A stretch of 64,000 bases of DNA from Phyto melanocephala (lineage: Eukaryota; Arthropoda; Insecta; Diptera; Rhinophoridae). Made by a program: the position numbers and the translations under genes. Position 1 is the first letter of the stretch; the number at the start of each line of letters is the position of its first letter. A model generated the notes under the pieces. That model made no database searches. It was not told the DNA's origin and saw only the letters and a list, made by a program, of their open reading frames with translations. This document shows, piece after piece, positions 48,651 through 60,499 of the stretch. The stretch covers positions 109,805,076-109,869,075 of the forward strand of contig OW799235.1 of the NCBI GenBank assembly GCA_941918925.1. Reading direction: 5' to 3'.

Positions 48651-49119
48651 TGGGAAAATTATTAGTAAATATATTAAATAAGAAAAAGAATTTCTGTGAC
48701 AATTAGGAAAAACTTCTTATGTCTGTTATAGTTTTTCAGGAAATCACATTTACATTTTTTAGTTAATTTTTTAGAAATTAATTGCCTTTAAAATAAAGAC
48801 TTTTATTTAAATTAAGCGCTGCATAATTAAAAGACAATATTAGTTTTCGTATATTTAGTTAAATTATTAGTTAAAATAAATTAATATTCCAAAAGATAAG
48901 TTTTCCAAAATAGTTGAAAATTTGCTTGAGGGTGATTTTAAATTACGTGATTGAAACGTTGTAGTTATATCAATTTTAGGTTATATCGACTTAAGCAGTT
49001 ATTCCTTTGTTGCCCAGATGGATGTATTAAAAAACATTTATAAATTATTTTTTTTTAATTGCTTTTAAAATCAATTTAAATGTTTATAGAAATAATGCTT
49101 TTAAATATATTTATAATTG
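48651..49119. other. Unassigned AT-rich spacer
   Basis: No feature is recognised. Confidence 0.4.
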
Positions 49120-49335
49120 TCTAGTGGAGTTAAATCGCATGATCTTGGAGGGCAATGAACTGCTCCAAAACGTGAGTTTAATTGCTACCAAACTCACCTC
49201 TTAATACGTTTAACGGTATTGCGTTCCCTGTGACATGTGATACCATAACGCTGAATCCAAATATGAAAAACTTTGCCACAACAGGTTAAATGAAGCGTAT
49301 GGAATAGGTCGATAATAAAGACCTCGGCACCAATT
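49120..49335 (-). pseudogene. DD41D (rosa-like) mariner transposase relic, catalytic fragment
   Basis: On the minus strand a single short stretch reads QRYGITCHRERNTVKRIKR, then SRFGAVHCPPRSCDLTPLD. It aligns with the QQDGATCHT...ISRFGDVNWPPRSCDLTPLD core of rosa-like transposases. The second catalytic Asp has become Tyr, and there are two stops between the blocks. No flanking TIRs are recognised. The ends are approximate. Confidence 0.75.
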
Positions 49336-49992
49336 TTGATAGTAAAATTCATCAAAAATTTGTTGACATATACAAATTTTTGTTTAAAATTATATTATAA
49401 AATTAAATTATAAAAAAAATATAAATTTTATAATTGTGAAGCTGAGATTCAAAACTCATTCATTACAAAAATTTTAAGACAAGTTGACAGTTGATTCTGA
49501 CAGTTCTATTGGAGCTTCAAAAGAAGACTTATACTGATTCTTTTAATACATGTTTCTATCCATGATTTTTTACGAACTAAAATAGCGGTTTTTACTAAAA
49601 TTGTTTGGTTTGTTCCTTTTGACAGTTATTTCCAATACTATCTCATTACATGTTTCTTAAAAAATTTCGTTGGTTTACCGTTTCACAAGAGCCAAGATAT
49701 TATCCTGTATGTCGAGATTCTAAAATACAATTTTTCATTTCAATATACATCATATTTCAATATACATCTACAAACAACATTTTTTAATATACATCTTAGC
49801 GCGACATGTTTTAAAACATTATGAAAAACATAATGTAGTTTTGTTAAACGAGTTAAAGAAGTTACGATAATACAGTCAAGCAAATACTTGGGCTTCTGTA
49901 ACAAGTTCTGTATATTGTGGAAAGTTTGGAATGATGTCCCTATATAAAACTACGAAACACTGTAGCTTCTGAACTGAATGTACTAGGTAAAC
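49336..49992. other. Unassigned AT-rich spacer
   Basis: No feature is recognised. A doubled CAATATACATC block occurs at 49741-49795. Confidence 0.4.
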
Positions 49993-49994
49993 TA

Positions 49995-50707
49995 CACTCA
50001 AAGATAAACCATGGTTACGACATGATCACGACGGTCATTTAATATTCTCTAAAACAATATTTGGTTGTCGAAATCAAGAATTAGTTGATTTTATTTCATT
50101 TTATCATAATTTTTGTCACAATAATCAAGCATTTGTTTGATTTGTATCATGAAATATGTTTACTTTTCGTAAAAATTTTAAACTGGTTGTCACAAAAAAT
50201 TAATTTTACAAAAATAACATTATATTCAAAAGCATTAAAAATTACAAATATTTAGTCATTAAATAACAGGTGAGACAACTGTATCAAGCTATAATTTTTT
50301 AATAATAATTCGATTTCAACTGTTCTTCTTCTTGCTGAATAAATTTTTATTATTTTAAAAGTTTGGTATGTCAAAAAACATACAAAAGCTTTGAAAAAAA
50401 TTTGAGAAACTTGAATATCAACAAGAAAATGTAAAAAAAATACTAAAATATGAACTGCAATTAAAATGGTAAGTTACAATCAATATGTGAATGTTATAGC
50501 AAAAGACAATAATTTGCAACAGAAAAAATCAAAGGTTTTGGATTTCAGCTGTAGTCGTATATATGATTATTGCATGATACTTTAATCAAATACATTTAAT
50601 AATGATAACTAATAATCATTATATATTTTTACCACAATCATACAATTCAATCATAGTATGTCGCTCTTAGATTATGATTACCACAACCTTTTTTTTTTCT
50701 TTGCGTG
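49995..50707. mobile_element. TA-type MITE, copy 2 (713 bp)
   Basis: Starts CACTCAAAGATAAACCATGG followed by TTACGACATGATCACGACGG. Ends ATTACCACAACC, T-run, TTTGCGTG. It is alignable with 20072-20802 along its length, including AACAATATTTGGTTGTCG and ATTTTTATTATTTTAAAAGT. TA precedes it (49993-49994), but the right flank reads AA, so one side has mutated. The frames at 50667-50874 cross the right end and are not genes. Confidence 0.82.
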
Positions 50708-51030
50708 AACATTTCCAACCTAAACTTTTAAAGCGAATATTTATAGAAAAGAAAGAAGGGATGGCTCTGCAAGGAAGGATTAATGACAGAATCAATTCTT
50801 GCAATCCTAAACCGATACTTAAACAAGGAAATAAATTTTGTAAAGTTATTCCAGAACTCCTTTCCAACAATTAGTATGGCGAATAGAACTGAAAAAATTT
50901 GGAATTCTTTTGTTGCGCTGCTTTGGAAAAAATTGGAAACATAATAAAGATAAGCAAATTTATGTTTCGGTCCTGGACAATGCCACTAATGATGAAAAAT
51001 TTTCATAGTCAAATAGAATAAACTAATATA
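50708..51030. other. Unassigned sequence
   Basis: Slightly more GC than its surroundings near 50750-50830, with a 66-residue open frame (50674-50874) on which I recognise no domain. Confidence 0.3.
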
Positions 51031-51034
51031 AATC

Positions 51035-51215
51035 CTAATAATTTAATAAATGTGAATGTTTGTATGTTTGGATGTTTGAATATTTGTTACTCAATCACGC
51101 AAAAATGGCTAAGCGGAACTAAATGAATGTGGTATTATTTATACTTTCCAAGCGAATCTAGAACTCAATCATTCATAAATAGCTGAGACCAATAATACTA
51201 AGTCTACCTATTATC
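51035..51215 (+). mobile_element. Possible old Helitron-like fragment
   Basis: ATGTTTGTATGTTTGGATGT, then TACTCAATCACGCAAAAATG and GCTAAGCGGAACTAAATGAA, resembles the leading part of insect Helitron-like repeats (GT-rich start, then CACGCAAAAA, then GAACGGATTT-like text). No CTRR end or hairpin is seen. Confidence 0.3.
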
Positions 51216-53396
51216 CCAATCAAAAAAAAATTAAAATTATTAAATTGTATAAAATTATATGGATATATTAAAAAACAAATATTTTAAAAGGATTTTAACT
51301 CCATCTGTGTAACGGTTTTACTACCAAAAATATATTCTGAAATACTGACTCCTACTCCTCCTATTACACGATATAAAGTTCAAATTAATTTGAACAGCAG
51401 CTTAGAAGGTTTTTATTCATTTCAATTTTGGCAATCAGCACTAAATAAAACTTTCAACATTAAGGTTAAATTGCACTCAGGCATGTTATGTGTACACGTG
51501 CATACACAAACTTATAACAACAAATTTTAATTAATTTAGCTAAACAACTTCAACGTTTAGCTGAGTATTTATTGCTGTAACACATGGAATGATAAACCTT
51601 TATATATTCTTTGACAACAGTAGGAATAATGCTGAATATATATTTTATAAATACGTAACAAGTTTTATAATCAGTTCGTTAGTTCTTGAACTCTTTGTAC
51701 AACTGTTATATAAGAAAAAAATGTAAATGGTGTTTTTTTTACAAACAAATACAAATAAATTGAAAAATATATATATAAAAGGGTTGCAAATAATTGCATT
51801 GCTTCTGCTGTGAAATGTAAATACTTAACGCCAATTTGTTAATTCCTAATACTAAGTTGTTTATGAAATTAATATAAAGAAAGTGTCTTCACTAGATCTT
51901 TTATTAAATTTTCTAGAGTGAGTTCAATTTCAAGTTCATTTATTCTATTATTTTACATTCTAAAATACTTTGTAAATTAAATTAAATTTTAATAATTTTG
52001 TAAGAATATTTGAAAAATTATTCCGATGTTAGCCGAGTGGAATGAATTTTCGAAATCAGTTACTTATTTTTTAAGAGCTTGGTTTTTGCAAATCGAAAGA
52101 ACAACACAGGAAATTTGCAAACGTCAATCAATAAATGCCTTAAATTAATTTTGTAAATTATTTTATGTAATTTTTGCTTGCGGCTACGACGCGTCGTAGG
52201 TTATCTATCTGCATCTGGAATCGCAACTAGTTTTTAGCTTTACGTAAAACGCTTTACGTACCTTGATAAAAAATTGCCTTCTTGGGTCAAACCCCATAAT
52301 CTTTCCGGCCAAGGACTGCTCTAAAGGGTAAGAATAATTACTCACTAAATTTGCCATACAATAGGTTTGATGTTATCGCGTGTCGCATGTCTTGTTGAAT
52401 CCACATGTCAAGTAAGTCCAATTCTTTTAATTTGGGCAAATAAAGATTATTTCACGTTACATTGCTCAAATGACTGTAATGTTGTAATTTTCATAATTCT
52501 TAAAGAATTACACTGGCCAGACACCAGCAATATTCCACTCGGTACGCACTTTTCTCAGACAAGTTAATCGGGTAATGTTTAATAAAAGTAACAGGTACTA
52601 AAATTGCACAATTCAATGGGACGATTATGACAATCATAAAATGGACGTAATTTTCGAAGTACATTTCATTTAACACAGCACAAATTTTGATAATAAGATT
52701 TAATGACTTCTTCGTTCGTAATCCCATTTATAAAAATTTAAATTGATACTGGGCATTCTTAGCACTAAAAAATGTCACGAATCTTTTAAAAAAAAAAATA
52801 TATATAGCAAACAAATCACATGCAAGTGTTTACTGTCTCTCTCTGACATTCCTAGCATTTATTATTGTTTTTTTACGTCGAGTTTTTAAGGTAAACAATT
52901 TAGAGGATTGATTACAATTAAGTAATCGATAAGTGTTTCAGAGCATAGTTTCAAATGAGTTTTTTTTTTCCTAGAATAACGTCAGTCTCTTGTTGGCTTA
53001 TTAGAGGAGTTTTCGAAATAAGGAATTCTCGATTTAACGAGGTTAAAATTGAAATAAAAACCAAATTAAAGTATTTTAAATTAGAAAGAAATTTATCTAA
53101 AAACTTTACAATTTATTTAGTTAATTGTAATAAATAATAAAAATAATTCAATATACTTTATAACCTAAAAGAGCTTTCATTATTAATAATATTTTTTTAA
53201 TTGGTGAAAGCGTGATTTCTTTGCTTGATTGTCCATTGCTGATATTACGTCACACTCCAACTAATTTTATGAATGTTCCCAAAGGAACAAGCCGTTTGTT
53301 TTGAATTGTTGAGATTAATTATTTATCGGAGTACGAATTATATCGGTTTGTCTGTAGTGCTCTATATTTTATGTTAATATTTTTCATTAAAAAATT
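51216..53396. other. Gene-free stretch with two CpG-rich palindromes
   Basis: No exon is recognised. CTACGACGCGTCGTAG (52184-52199) is a perfect 16-bp palindrome. TACGTAAA and TTTACGTA (52241-52248 and 52253-52260) form another inverted pair 40 bp on, overlapping a doubled GCTTTACGTA. Frames at 52367, 52500 and 52955 have no recognised domain. Confidence 0.5.
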
Positions 53397-55236
53397 AAAC
53401 AAGTAAGAGCACTATATTCGGCTGTGCCGAATCTTTTATACCCACCACCAATTCTGTGTACATTTAAATCACAATATTTATTATTTTGTTAATCGCTATG
53501 GAATAATCTCTTTATAATAAAATATGTATCACTTTCTTTGTAGAGGGTGGTTAAATTTTAAGGGCCCATGTTGAAGGTGTACTACACCTAGTCTCTAAAT
53601 TTGTTTTCTGCATTTCACTTGACATTTCTCAATCTCAAACTTACTCAATTTGATCCGTGGAAAGATACGCAAATGAGCAACGCTTTAAAGTTATTCAGGT
53701 TCTTTATGAAAATGCGCTTTCAAATCCAAATGCATTTTGTGCACTTCGTAATTATTTTGCTCAACATAATCGTTCAATTTCGTCCACAATCCTGAGAATT
53801 GTAAAAAATATTTAAATTTCTGCAAAACAGGTCTGTAGAAAATCTGTGAATGCCTTCTTAGTTCGTTGAATGGGAACCATTGCTGGTTTTTGCGATAGTA
53901 TGGCAAAAGAGTAGTCAACCTCGACTCATCATCATGCCCAACAATTGAGCGTCAACATTGTCATTGAAAATTTGGACCATCAGATAGAGGAGTGGCGCCA
54001 AGGATGGAGGGGGGCATTTGGCCGATATTTTGTTAAATACATAATTGAACCATACAAATATTATAATAACAAAAAGAAATAATAATAATTTCCTAAATAA
54101 TTTGTTTTTTATTTAAATTCAACATCGGTCCTTAAAATTTACCCAGCCTTTATAACTTCGATATGCTACTAAAATGCTTTTGGAAATGTAGTCTTTCAAT
54201 GAAAGCGGGCGTTAAAGTAGGCGTGTCAATAAAATTTCTGCTAATAAATACAACTTAGATGTTTCAATATAGTCCTTTATTATTCCAAAATCTATATTAA
54301 TAGAGAAATTACATGAATTTAAGATAAACCGTTATATGGGAGGTAGGCGTTAAAGTGGGCGTGTCACCTAAATTTTTTGGCACAACAATAACATTGATAC
54401 GTAGCAAATTTGATCATCATACTTCTAATTTTGGCGGTTTTATGAGCTTTTAAATTTCATTAACGGTAGATAACGTGAAAAGTGGGCGTTGTAGTAGGCG
54501 TGTCAAAGTTATTTTTGCGAATGAGTACAACTTAGGTGTTTCAATATAGCCCCTTATAATTCCAAAATCTTTATTAATAGAGAAATTATATGAATTTTAG
54601 GTAAAACGTAATATGGGAGGTGGGCGTAAAAGTTGGCGTGGCACATTGGTTTTCCGTAACAAAAAAGCGTCTCAGAGTTCAGAGTCGTACATCCAATTTT
54701 GTTGCTTTTATGACGTTTTTGTTTTTAAATATACCGAAAAATACACTGTGCGGTATAAATTTTCGTACATTTTGATCGATAACTCCTCTCCTAATGCATA
54801 GATTTAGATAATTTTCAGGGAAAAATATTGTTGTCAGGAAATATGTATTCGAAGTTTCATGGGTCTACGTTAATGCGTTTGGACACAATTCCATTTTATT
54901 CGATGTTCGAAGGACACGGTTTTTTCGACCTACTCTTGGTTTTCGAGGTATAACTCTCCCTAGTATTCCGATTTAGCCCATTTTCCAAATACCAAATAAA
55001 CCTTGTCTATAAGAAAGATTCTGGCAAAATTTGAGCCCCTAGCTTTTTCGGTGCGACCTCTATCGTGCTTTCAACAGACGGACAGACGGACGGACATAGC
55101 TAGATCGTCATCAAATCAAACCCTGATTCAGAATATATATACTGTATGGGGTCTAAAATGGATATATCGATGTGTTGCAAACGGAATGACAAAATGAATA
55201 TACCCCCACCATTTTTTTGGTGGCGGGTATAAAAAA
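53397..55236 (-). mobile_element. Family A repeat with nested mariner, near-complete
   Basis: The hairpin end is AAACAAGTAAGAGCACTATA, TTCGGCTGTGCCGAA, then TTTTATACCCACCACCAA. The opposite end is CCACCATTTTTTTGGTGGCG followed by GGTATAAAA. The GTCY tract at 55072-55095 is short. It carries the mariner at 53543-54150 at the same site as the 4070 copy but has no Helitron. The remaining body (54151-55236) repeats GGCGTTAAAGTGGGCGTGTC-type blocks and matches 5240-6395 and 1-753. Confidence 0.85.
53543..54150 (+). mobile_element. Deleted DD41D (rosa-like) mariner, both TIRs present
   Basis: The left TIR is GAGGGTGGTTAAATTTTAAG followed by GGCCCATGTTGAA. The right TIR, reverse complemented, is AAGGCTGGGTAAATTTTAAG followed by GACCGATGTTGAA. 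TA flanks lie at 53541-53542 and 54151-54152. The 608-bp interior keeps the N-terminal transposase region, split between frames: TQMSNALKL, then HNRSISSTILRIVKKF-like text, then DSMAKE and HHHAQQLSV-like text. The catalytic domain is gone. The uninterrupted family A copy at 40915 confirms the TA insertion site. Confidence 0.82.
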
Positions 55237-55493
55237 TTCATACATGATGAAAAATTGTCTTCTTTCTAAAACAAAGAAAACTACTTGGAATATTGATAAA
55301 AAAATTTATTGTTATATATTTATTCTGATAAAAAAAAATTATCTTAAGTTTTTCTCTTCAACCTTGCAAAAGAAAGACTTTGTCAATCCTTTGACGTCCT
55401 AATAATACAAAAATTACAAACAAATATATCGCAGTGCATTTAAAAAAACAAAACAAAATTTAAAGAGGGTTGCAAATTAAAATATATTAATAA
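55237..55493. other. Unassigned AT-rich spacer
   Basis: No feature is recognised. The frame at 55217-55402 starts inside the repeat end. Confidence 0.4.
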
Positions 55494-55996
55494 CTAGAAA
55501 AACCCAGCGCGCGTTGTTACGCCCCTTAATGAATAAAAATGCATTCTGAATTTTAATTGAATATCAAGTAAAAAAAGCTAAATATTATAATTTTTTTTAA
55601 TGCGCATGGCATGGGCAGAATTTCTAATCACGAAACTGTAAAGTCATGACACCTCAATATGTGTGCAAAGTTTCAGAAAAATCGATCTAGTGTAAGTAGC
55701 TAAAAATGATAACTTATTTCTTATGGGCGTGGCACTGTCCACTTTTCTAATCATGAAATTATAAAGTCATGACAACTCAATATGTGTGCAAAGTTTCAGG
55801 AAAATCGATCTAGTGCAAGTAGCTAAAAATGATAACTAATTTGTTATGAGCGTGGCCCCGCCCACTTTTTACCACCCATAAACACTCCCTGGAATGTGTA
55901 CAACAACTTGCCAAAATTTGAGTGCGATCGGTTTTACAGTTTTGGAGTCTATAGCTAACACACACACACAGACAGACAGAGTTTCACTTTTATATA

Positions 55997-56893
55997 TCGG
56001 GTGTCCCAACTAGAACGCAATTTTTAAATTTGGCGCCATTCGAAGTGTCATTGTTTGACATTTGAACAATTGTTATTGTATTGTATTGTGTAGAAGGTAC
56101 GAGGTTAGTAAAAATGGAGCGCTACACGAATTAACAATGCATTCTCATTTTGAGATTGTTTTACCAAAATGGTGAAAGTTTTGCGGCTAAAGTTCGCAAA
56201 TTGCGATCATCCCATTTCCATCTTGATGACTTCGTCAATAGACAGAATTGTCGCATTTGGGGTGAAGAAAATCCTCGAGTGATTCACGAGAAGCAAATGC
56301 ATCCTCAACGTGTCACTGTGTGGTGTGGTTTTTGGGCTGGAGGAATCATTGGACCTTTTTTTTACGAAAATGAGGCAGGTCAAGCGCAAACAGTCAATGG
56401 TGTTCGGTATCGTGAAATGATAACCAGTTTTTTCTTGCCTAGAATTGAAGAAATTAATGTGGAGGGCATGTGGTTTCAACAAGATGGCGCCACATGTCAT
56501 ACAGGCAGAGAAACAATTCAATTTCTGCATCAGTCATTTCCCTGTCGTGTTATTTCGCGTTTTGGAGACCAGAATTGGCCGCCTTGATCGTGTGATTTAA
56601 CACCTTTAGATTTTTTTCTTTGGAGTTTTATGAAGTCGATAGTTTACGCAAATAAGCCGACGACGACTCAAGCCTTAAAAGAGGAAATTGGACGCTGCAT
56701 TAATGAAATACCGCAGCATTTATGCAAAAAGGTCATTGAAAATTTAATGAAAAGATCGCGTGTGTGGCAGCAAAGCCGCGGCGGCAATCTGCACGATATA
56801 TTGTTCCATTCATAACCTCATTCTGTCTTCTTGACGATATAATATCTGCGTTTTATTTAAAATTTAAAAATTGCGTTCTAGTTGGGACACCCA
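55997..56893 (+). mobile_element. rosa-like (DD41D) mariner, 897 bp, with intact TIRs
   Basis: The inner 33 bp of each TIR are identical (GGGTGTCCCAACTAGAACGC then AATTTTTAAATTT); the outermost base or two differ. TA flanks lie at 55995-55996 and 56894-56895. The element contains one transposase frame with an internal deletion. TIR identity and preserved frame make it the youngest mariner copy in the window. Confidence 0.92.
56114..56815 (+). pseudogene. rosa-like mariner transposase, internally deleted
   Basis: A DDE/D transposase that cuts the element out and joins it to a TA site. One frame runs from ATG (56114) to TAA (56813-56815) with in-frame stops at 56132-56134 (TAA) and 56585-56587 (TGA, probably CGA to TGA decay). 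The start MERYTN and FYQNGESFAAKVRKLR belong to the first HTH. The frame then jumps to SHFHLDDFVNRQNCRIWGEE, so about 100 residues are deleted, including most of the DNA-binding domain and the first catalytic Asp (the family's SDEAHF motif is reduced to RSSHF). WFQQDGATCHTG holds the second Asp and CDLTPLDFFLW the third. Spacing from the second Asp to LDFFLW is 41 residues, hence DD41D. The C-terminus SRGGNLHDILFHS is intact. It cannot be active. Confidence 0.9.
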
Positions 56894-56900
56894 TATATAG

Positions 56901-59398
56901 GTCTTATAAAAAAAAATAATACGGTGAAATATCTTGGCAGCAAAGGTGTTGGTTAAAAAAAGGATTAAAATTAAACTTTACTTTAATTCTTAAACGTATA
57001 GTCGAAGAGCGAAATTTTATTAGTTTTTTAATGTCTGTAAATATATAAATGATAATAAATTTTCTTCATGAAAGAAACATAAAAACACATGAAACGATAA
57101 AGGAAGGGAGAGCGTCTAAAGAAGTCTTAATGCAGTCACCAAAAAGAAATGCTTCTGTTCGAGATACTTATATTCAGTATTTTCTTTCTAAAGCCTTTTT
57201 AAGTATATTGTCCTGTAAAGTATTAACATATTCTCACGAATTATTGTGAACTAAATAAAAAAAAATTAATCATATTATTATTTACATTATTTACTATACA
57301 ATGGCCAGTATAAATTATAATCCTGTAACAGATTTTCTGTATGAGTAGTTACAACAACTTATGATGGAATCAGAAAACAGTTGAGAAATAAAAGCAACTG
57401 ACTTTAACTATTTTACTGCCTTCTGCAGATGTCAAAATTCTCATATTAATAATTAAAATCCGTTCGTCGCCTTATTATTTACGTCGTATTACACTCATAA
57501 ACTGGGAATTGTTGCCAGGGAAAAAATAATTTACATTTCAGGAATTTGCATATTAGAAATATATAATTATATATTAGACTGTAAAAAAGTTTATTAATGC
57601 TTGTGAAAATATAATAGAATAATTTAGAGCTGTATGTATAAGTATGTCTGTGTTTTTGACTGACGTTATTGTGATATCCATCGATGGCATTAATTGTTTG
57701 TATTTTATACAAATAGAAAAAATGTGGCTTAAGGTTTATAACACACTTGAAATATATTCGATGAAAAAGACGTAGTCGCTGAAATGTATTACTTCTCACT
57801 TAATAAATCAAAGTTTACCTAATCCAAATTTTTTTTTTGAGCATATGCTTGCTAAATGTGAACGTGTCTTTAGATATTATTAAAATAATGATGATACTGA
57901 TGGACATTTTGGTGATTTTCACTATGAATGAAAAGGAATTTTAATATGAATTAAAATTAATTCAAATATTTATCGGGTATAGAAATTTAAAATTTTCTAT
58001 ATCAATGCAATAGGTGGCGTTATTTGTTTTCGATGTTTTTAAACTTTAGACATTAAAATAAAAAATCTATTAAACACAACAGCGGAAATTTAATATTATA
58101 ATCGAAACCCACAAATATTTAATTTCAGTAAGTGTATAGTATCCTTTTAATGATTCAACTAGACATACAAATATGCACAAGTATAAATAAATTATTTTTA
58201 TATAGTTATTTTTGAATTGACATGAATACTCAGTAGATTTGTAGTTTGAAAATATGTATGTTTATATGTAATTGCATACTACTAAATAACTGTAGCTATA
58301 CTCGTATTGGTACATATTTTTTAAATTTAATTTATTTAATTGAAATAATAAAATAAAAAACCACAAGTATAAAACACAGCATATTAATTGCTATTTAACA
58401 CGTTTTGACAAATAATATTTTTTAAATTTTTCTGCATGAATTTTAAACACGATCAAGCGATAAGTCTATTGGTGTTTTTTTATTAATTTAGTTAAGCTCC
58501 GTTTTATCAATGAAATAAATATAATAAACATGAAAAGTTGTTGCAAGTTAATTTTATTAACAGTTAGGGAATTTATATAATCCATCCACATAACGTAAAT
58601 TAAAAACAAGATGTGCATAACTCAAAAATTTACAAAATAATTTATTAAATAGTTTTAAGTCCGAATCCATGTTATTAGGGCTTGAAATCGCAATATACAA
58701 AATCTATCGTAAGTTCAGGTCATTCCAGTTTGCTGTACTTTTGATACTCTATTCTAATAACAATTTTAGAATTACGAATTCCGTTTGTATGTATGTCATA
58801 ATTTCCCCCCGATAAATTCTTTAGAATTATCTAAATGAAATTAGTTTTAAATTCGATGATGTCCTTGTGCCTTTAAACCATGAAAGTAATTTTAATTTAC
58901 AGCGACAAAAGTTTGCACCAGTTCAATGTGAATAATATTTTTTATGTTTTCTAATTCATAAGTGCAAGAGAAAGCATGAGGAATGCCTTCTCCAAATCCA
59001 AACTAGTTAGCTTTTAATTATGTGTTTCCTAATGCATGTGTTTCCAAACAAATCATGTAAGAAAACATTATTAACTCATGAAACATGGTTTTCTTTTCAT
59101 CTGCTGTGCATGCGTGCTATGCAAAAAACACGCTCTACAATGACACGTTAATGTTAAAATCTTGCATGTTTTACCTAAATTCAACCACTTCATCATGGGT
59201 TGAACTCATGCATTCACTGTTTCTTTAGCATGTCTTTTTTTTCTGGGTTTGTATTATTTAAAATGTACACAAATGTACAGATGGTACCTGCGATTGAAGA
59301 AAAAATCTGTGAAAAGGTTGTAATTTAAATTTATTGTTCATTGCAATAATCAAAATGCAAAAATTATGGAAAAACTTTTCTCACAATAAAACAATTAT
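56901..59398. other. Gene-free AT-rich stretch
   Basis: No exon or element is recognised. Frames at 57049-57249 and 57479-57799 have no recognised domain. A patch at 58960-59230 is richer in GCATG/CATGC words but I could not resolve it into an element. Confidence 0.45.
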
Positions 59399-59765
59399 TT
59401 TACCCTTCACATATAGTGTTAAGGAAATATACAGATTTGTCATTAAGCTTGTAATAATTCAATTTTCATATTAATTTTCAATTCCATAAATCTGAATGTC
59501 TAAGAGTTTGTCTGTTAATTAAATTCATCTTAAAAAGAATTCACCTGTGGCACCAATCTTTTGGAAGATTGAAAGAATGATAAGTACTTGAAATCCAGCA
59601 CAATCGCCTCACATATTTTTACAAAAAAAATAATATTTTTTAGCCCTCAAATAACTAATAGACATGTTTGTTACTATTTATTAGATACGATGTGACTCTA
59701 GGGTAATTCGTTAAAAAATGATGGGCAATCGGTCACTAAACGGTAAAGTTATATGGAAAAATTAT
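59399..59765 (+). mobile_element. Family B repeat, old 5' fragment
   Basis: Keeps TTTACCCTTCACATATAGTG, TTAAGGAAATATACAG, TTTGTCATTAAGCTTGTAAT, TCACCTGTGGCACCAATCTT and AATCCAGCACAATCGCCTCA in family B order. The GTCY tract is eroded and the right end is absent. Confidence 0.55.
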
Positions 59766-60499
59766 TGGAAAAATATAAAATATATATTTTTAAATGTATC
59801 TAGTTTCTCAAGCTCCCTAAAACCTCTGGGACACACTAGTAATACCAAATTGCAAACCATGGACTCAAAAATTATTCCTAAGGACTGATATATAAATACA
59901 AAAATACAACTACTATTTCTCCTAAAATTCAAAAACGAAAGAGTATTTCTTTAGCTTTGTAATGTACCTGCACTGATTTTTCGTGTTATTAGTTTTATTT
60001 TAGTTAAATGCTCCCGTTTAATTTAATTTAACGCCATCTGTTTGTGAAGATGTATTTACCACTCAAACTTGTTTTTTTCTATTGACGTTTATCTCGTATT
60101 TTATTCACGAAAATATTTTCTTCTTTTCTAAGCGAAAATGCTGAAAAAAAATTCGCGCCAAGCTGTGAATGTGAAGCCGAGCTTTCGTGGTAGCAATATG
60201 AATATCTGTCGGCCATTACACTTTAAAGTCATTTGCCAATAAGATCGAAAAATTACATCATATATTTTTGGTTTTGTGGGAAAATTTTAGATCAAAAAGT
60301 AACTTCAATAAGTGGTTTTCTAATTTGATTTAAATAAAATTGCTTGCAATTAAACTATTTTGTAAGTATTGTCATTACAATTTATTGTTTTAGTATGTAG
60401 TATGTGTTTAACCAAATTCTTGATACTTAGCGATTTGCAAGAAAAGAAAAGAGAAGAAAAGTGTGGATAAATATATTTCGTAAAGGCTGTAAGAATATT
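59766..60499. other. Unassigned AT-rich sequence
   Basis: No feature is recognised. The boundary with the LTR element to the right is unknown. Confidence 0.35.

Larger units (their letters stand above)
55494..56900 (-). mobile_element. Helitron of the CTAG family, interrupted by a mariner
   Basis: The minus-strand 3' end is TAAGGGGCGTAACAACGCGC then GCTGGGTTTTTCTAG, with T following (55493). Units with GGGCGTGGC/CCACTTTT (about 55590, 55735 and 55860) give two to three of the internal units. The 5' end is GAGTTTCACTTTTATATAT, broken at 55996 by the mariner and resumed as TATATAGG at 56894. The outer TC is mutated, so the right limit is approximate. Confidence 0.82.

Noticed and set aside
56207..56530. 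107-residue minus-strand frame
   Set aside because: Shadow of the mariner transposase frame on the opposite strand.
58960..59230. GCATG/CATGC-rich patch as a MITE
   Set aside because: I tried to align the two sides as inverted repeats and found only short, scattered matches.
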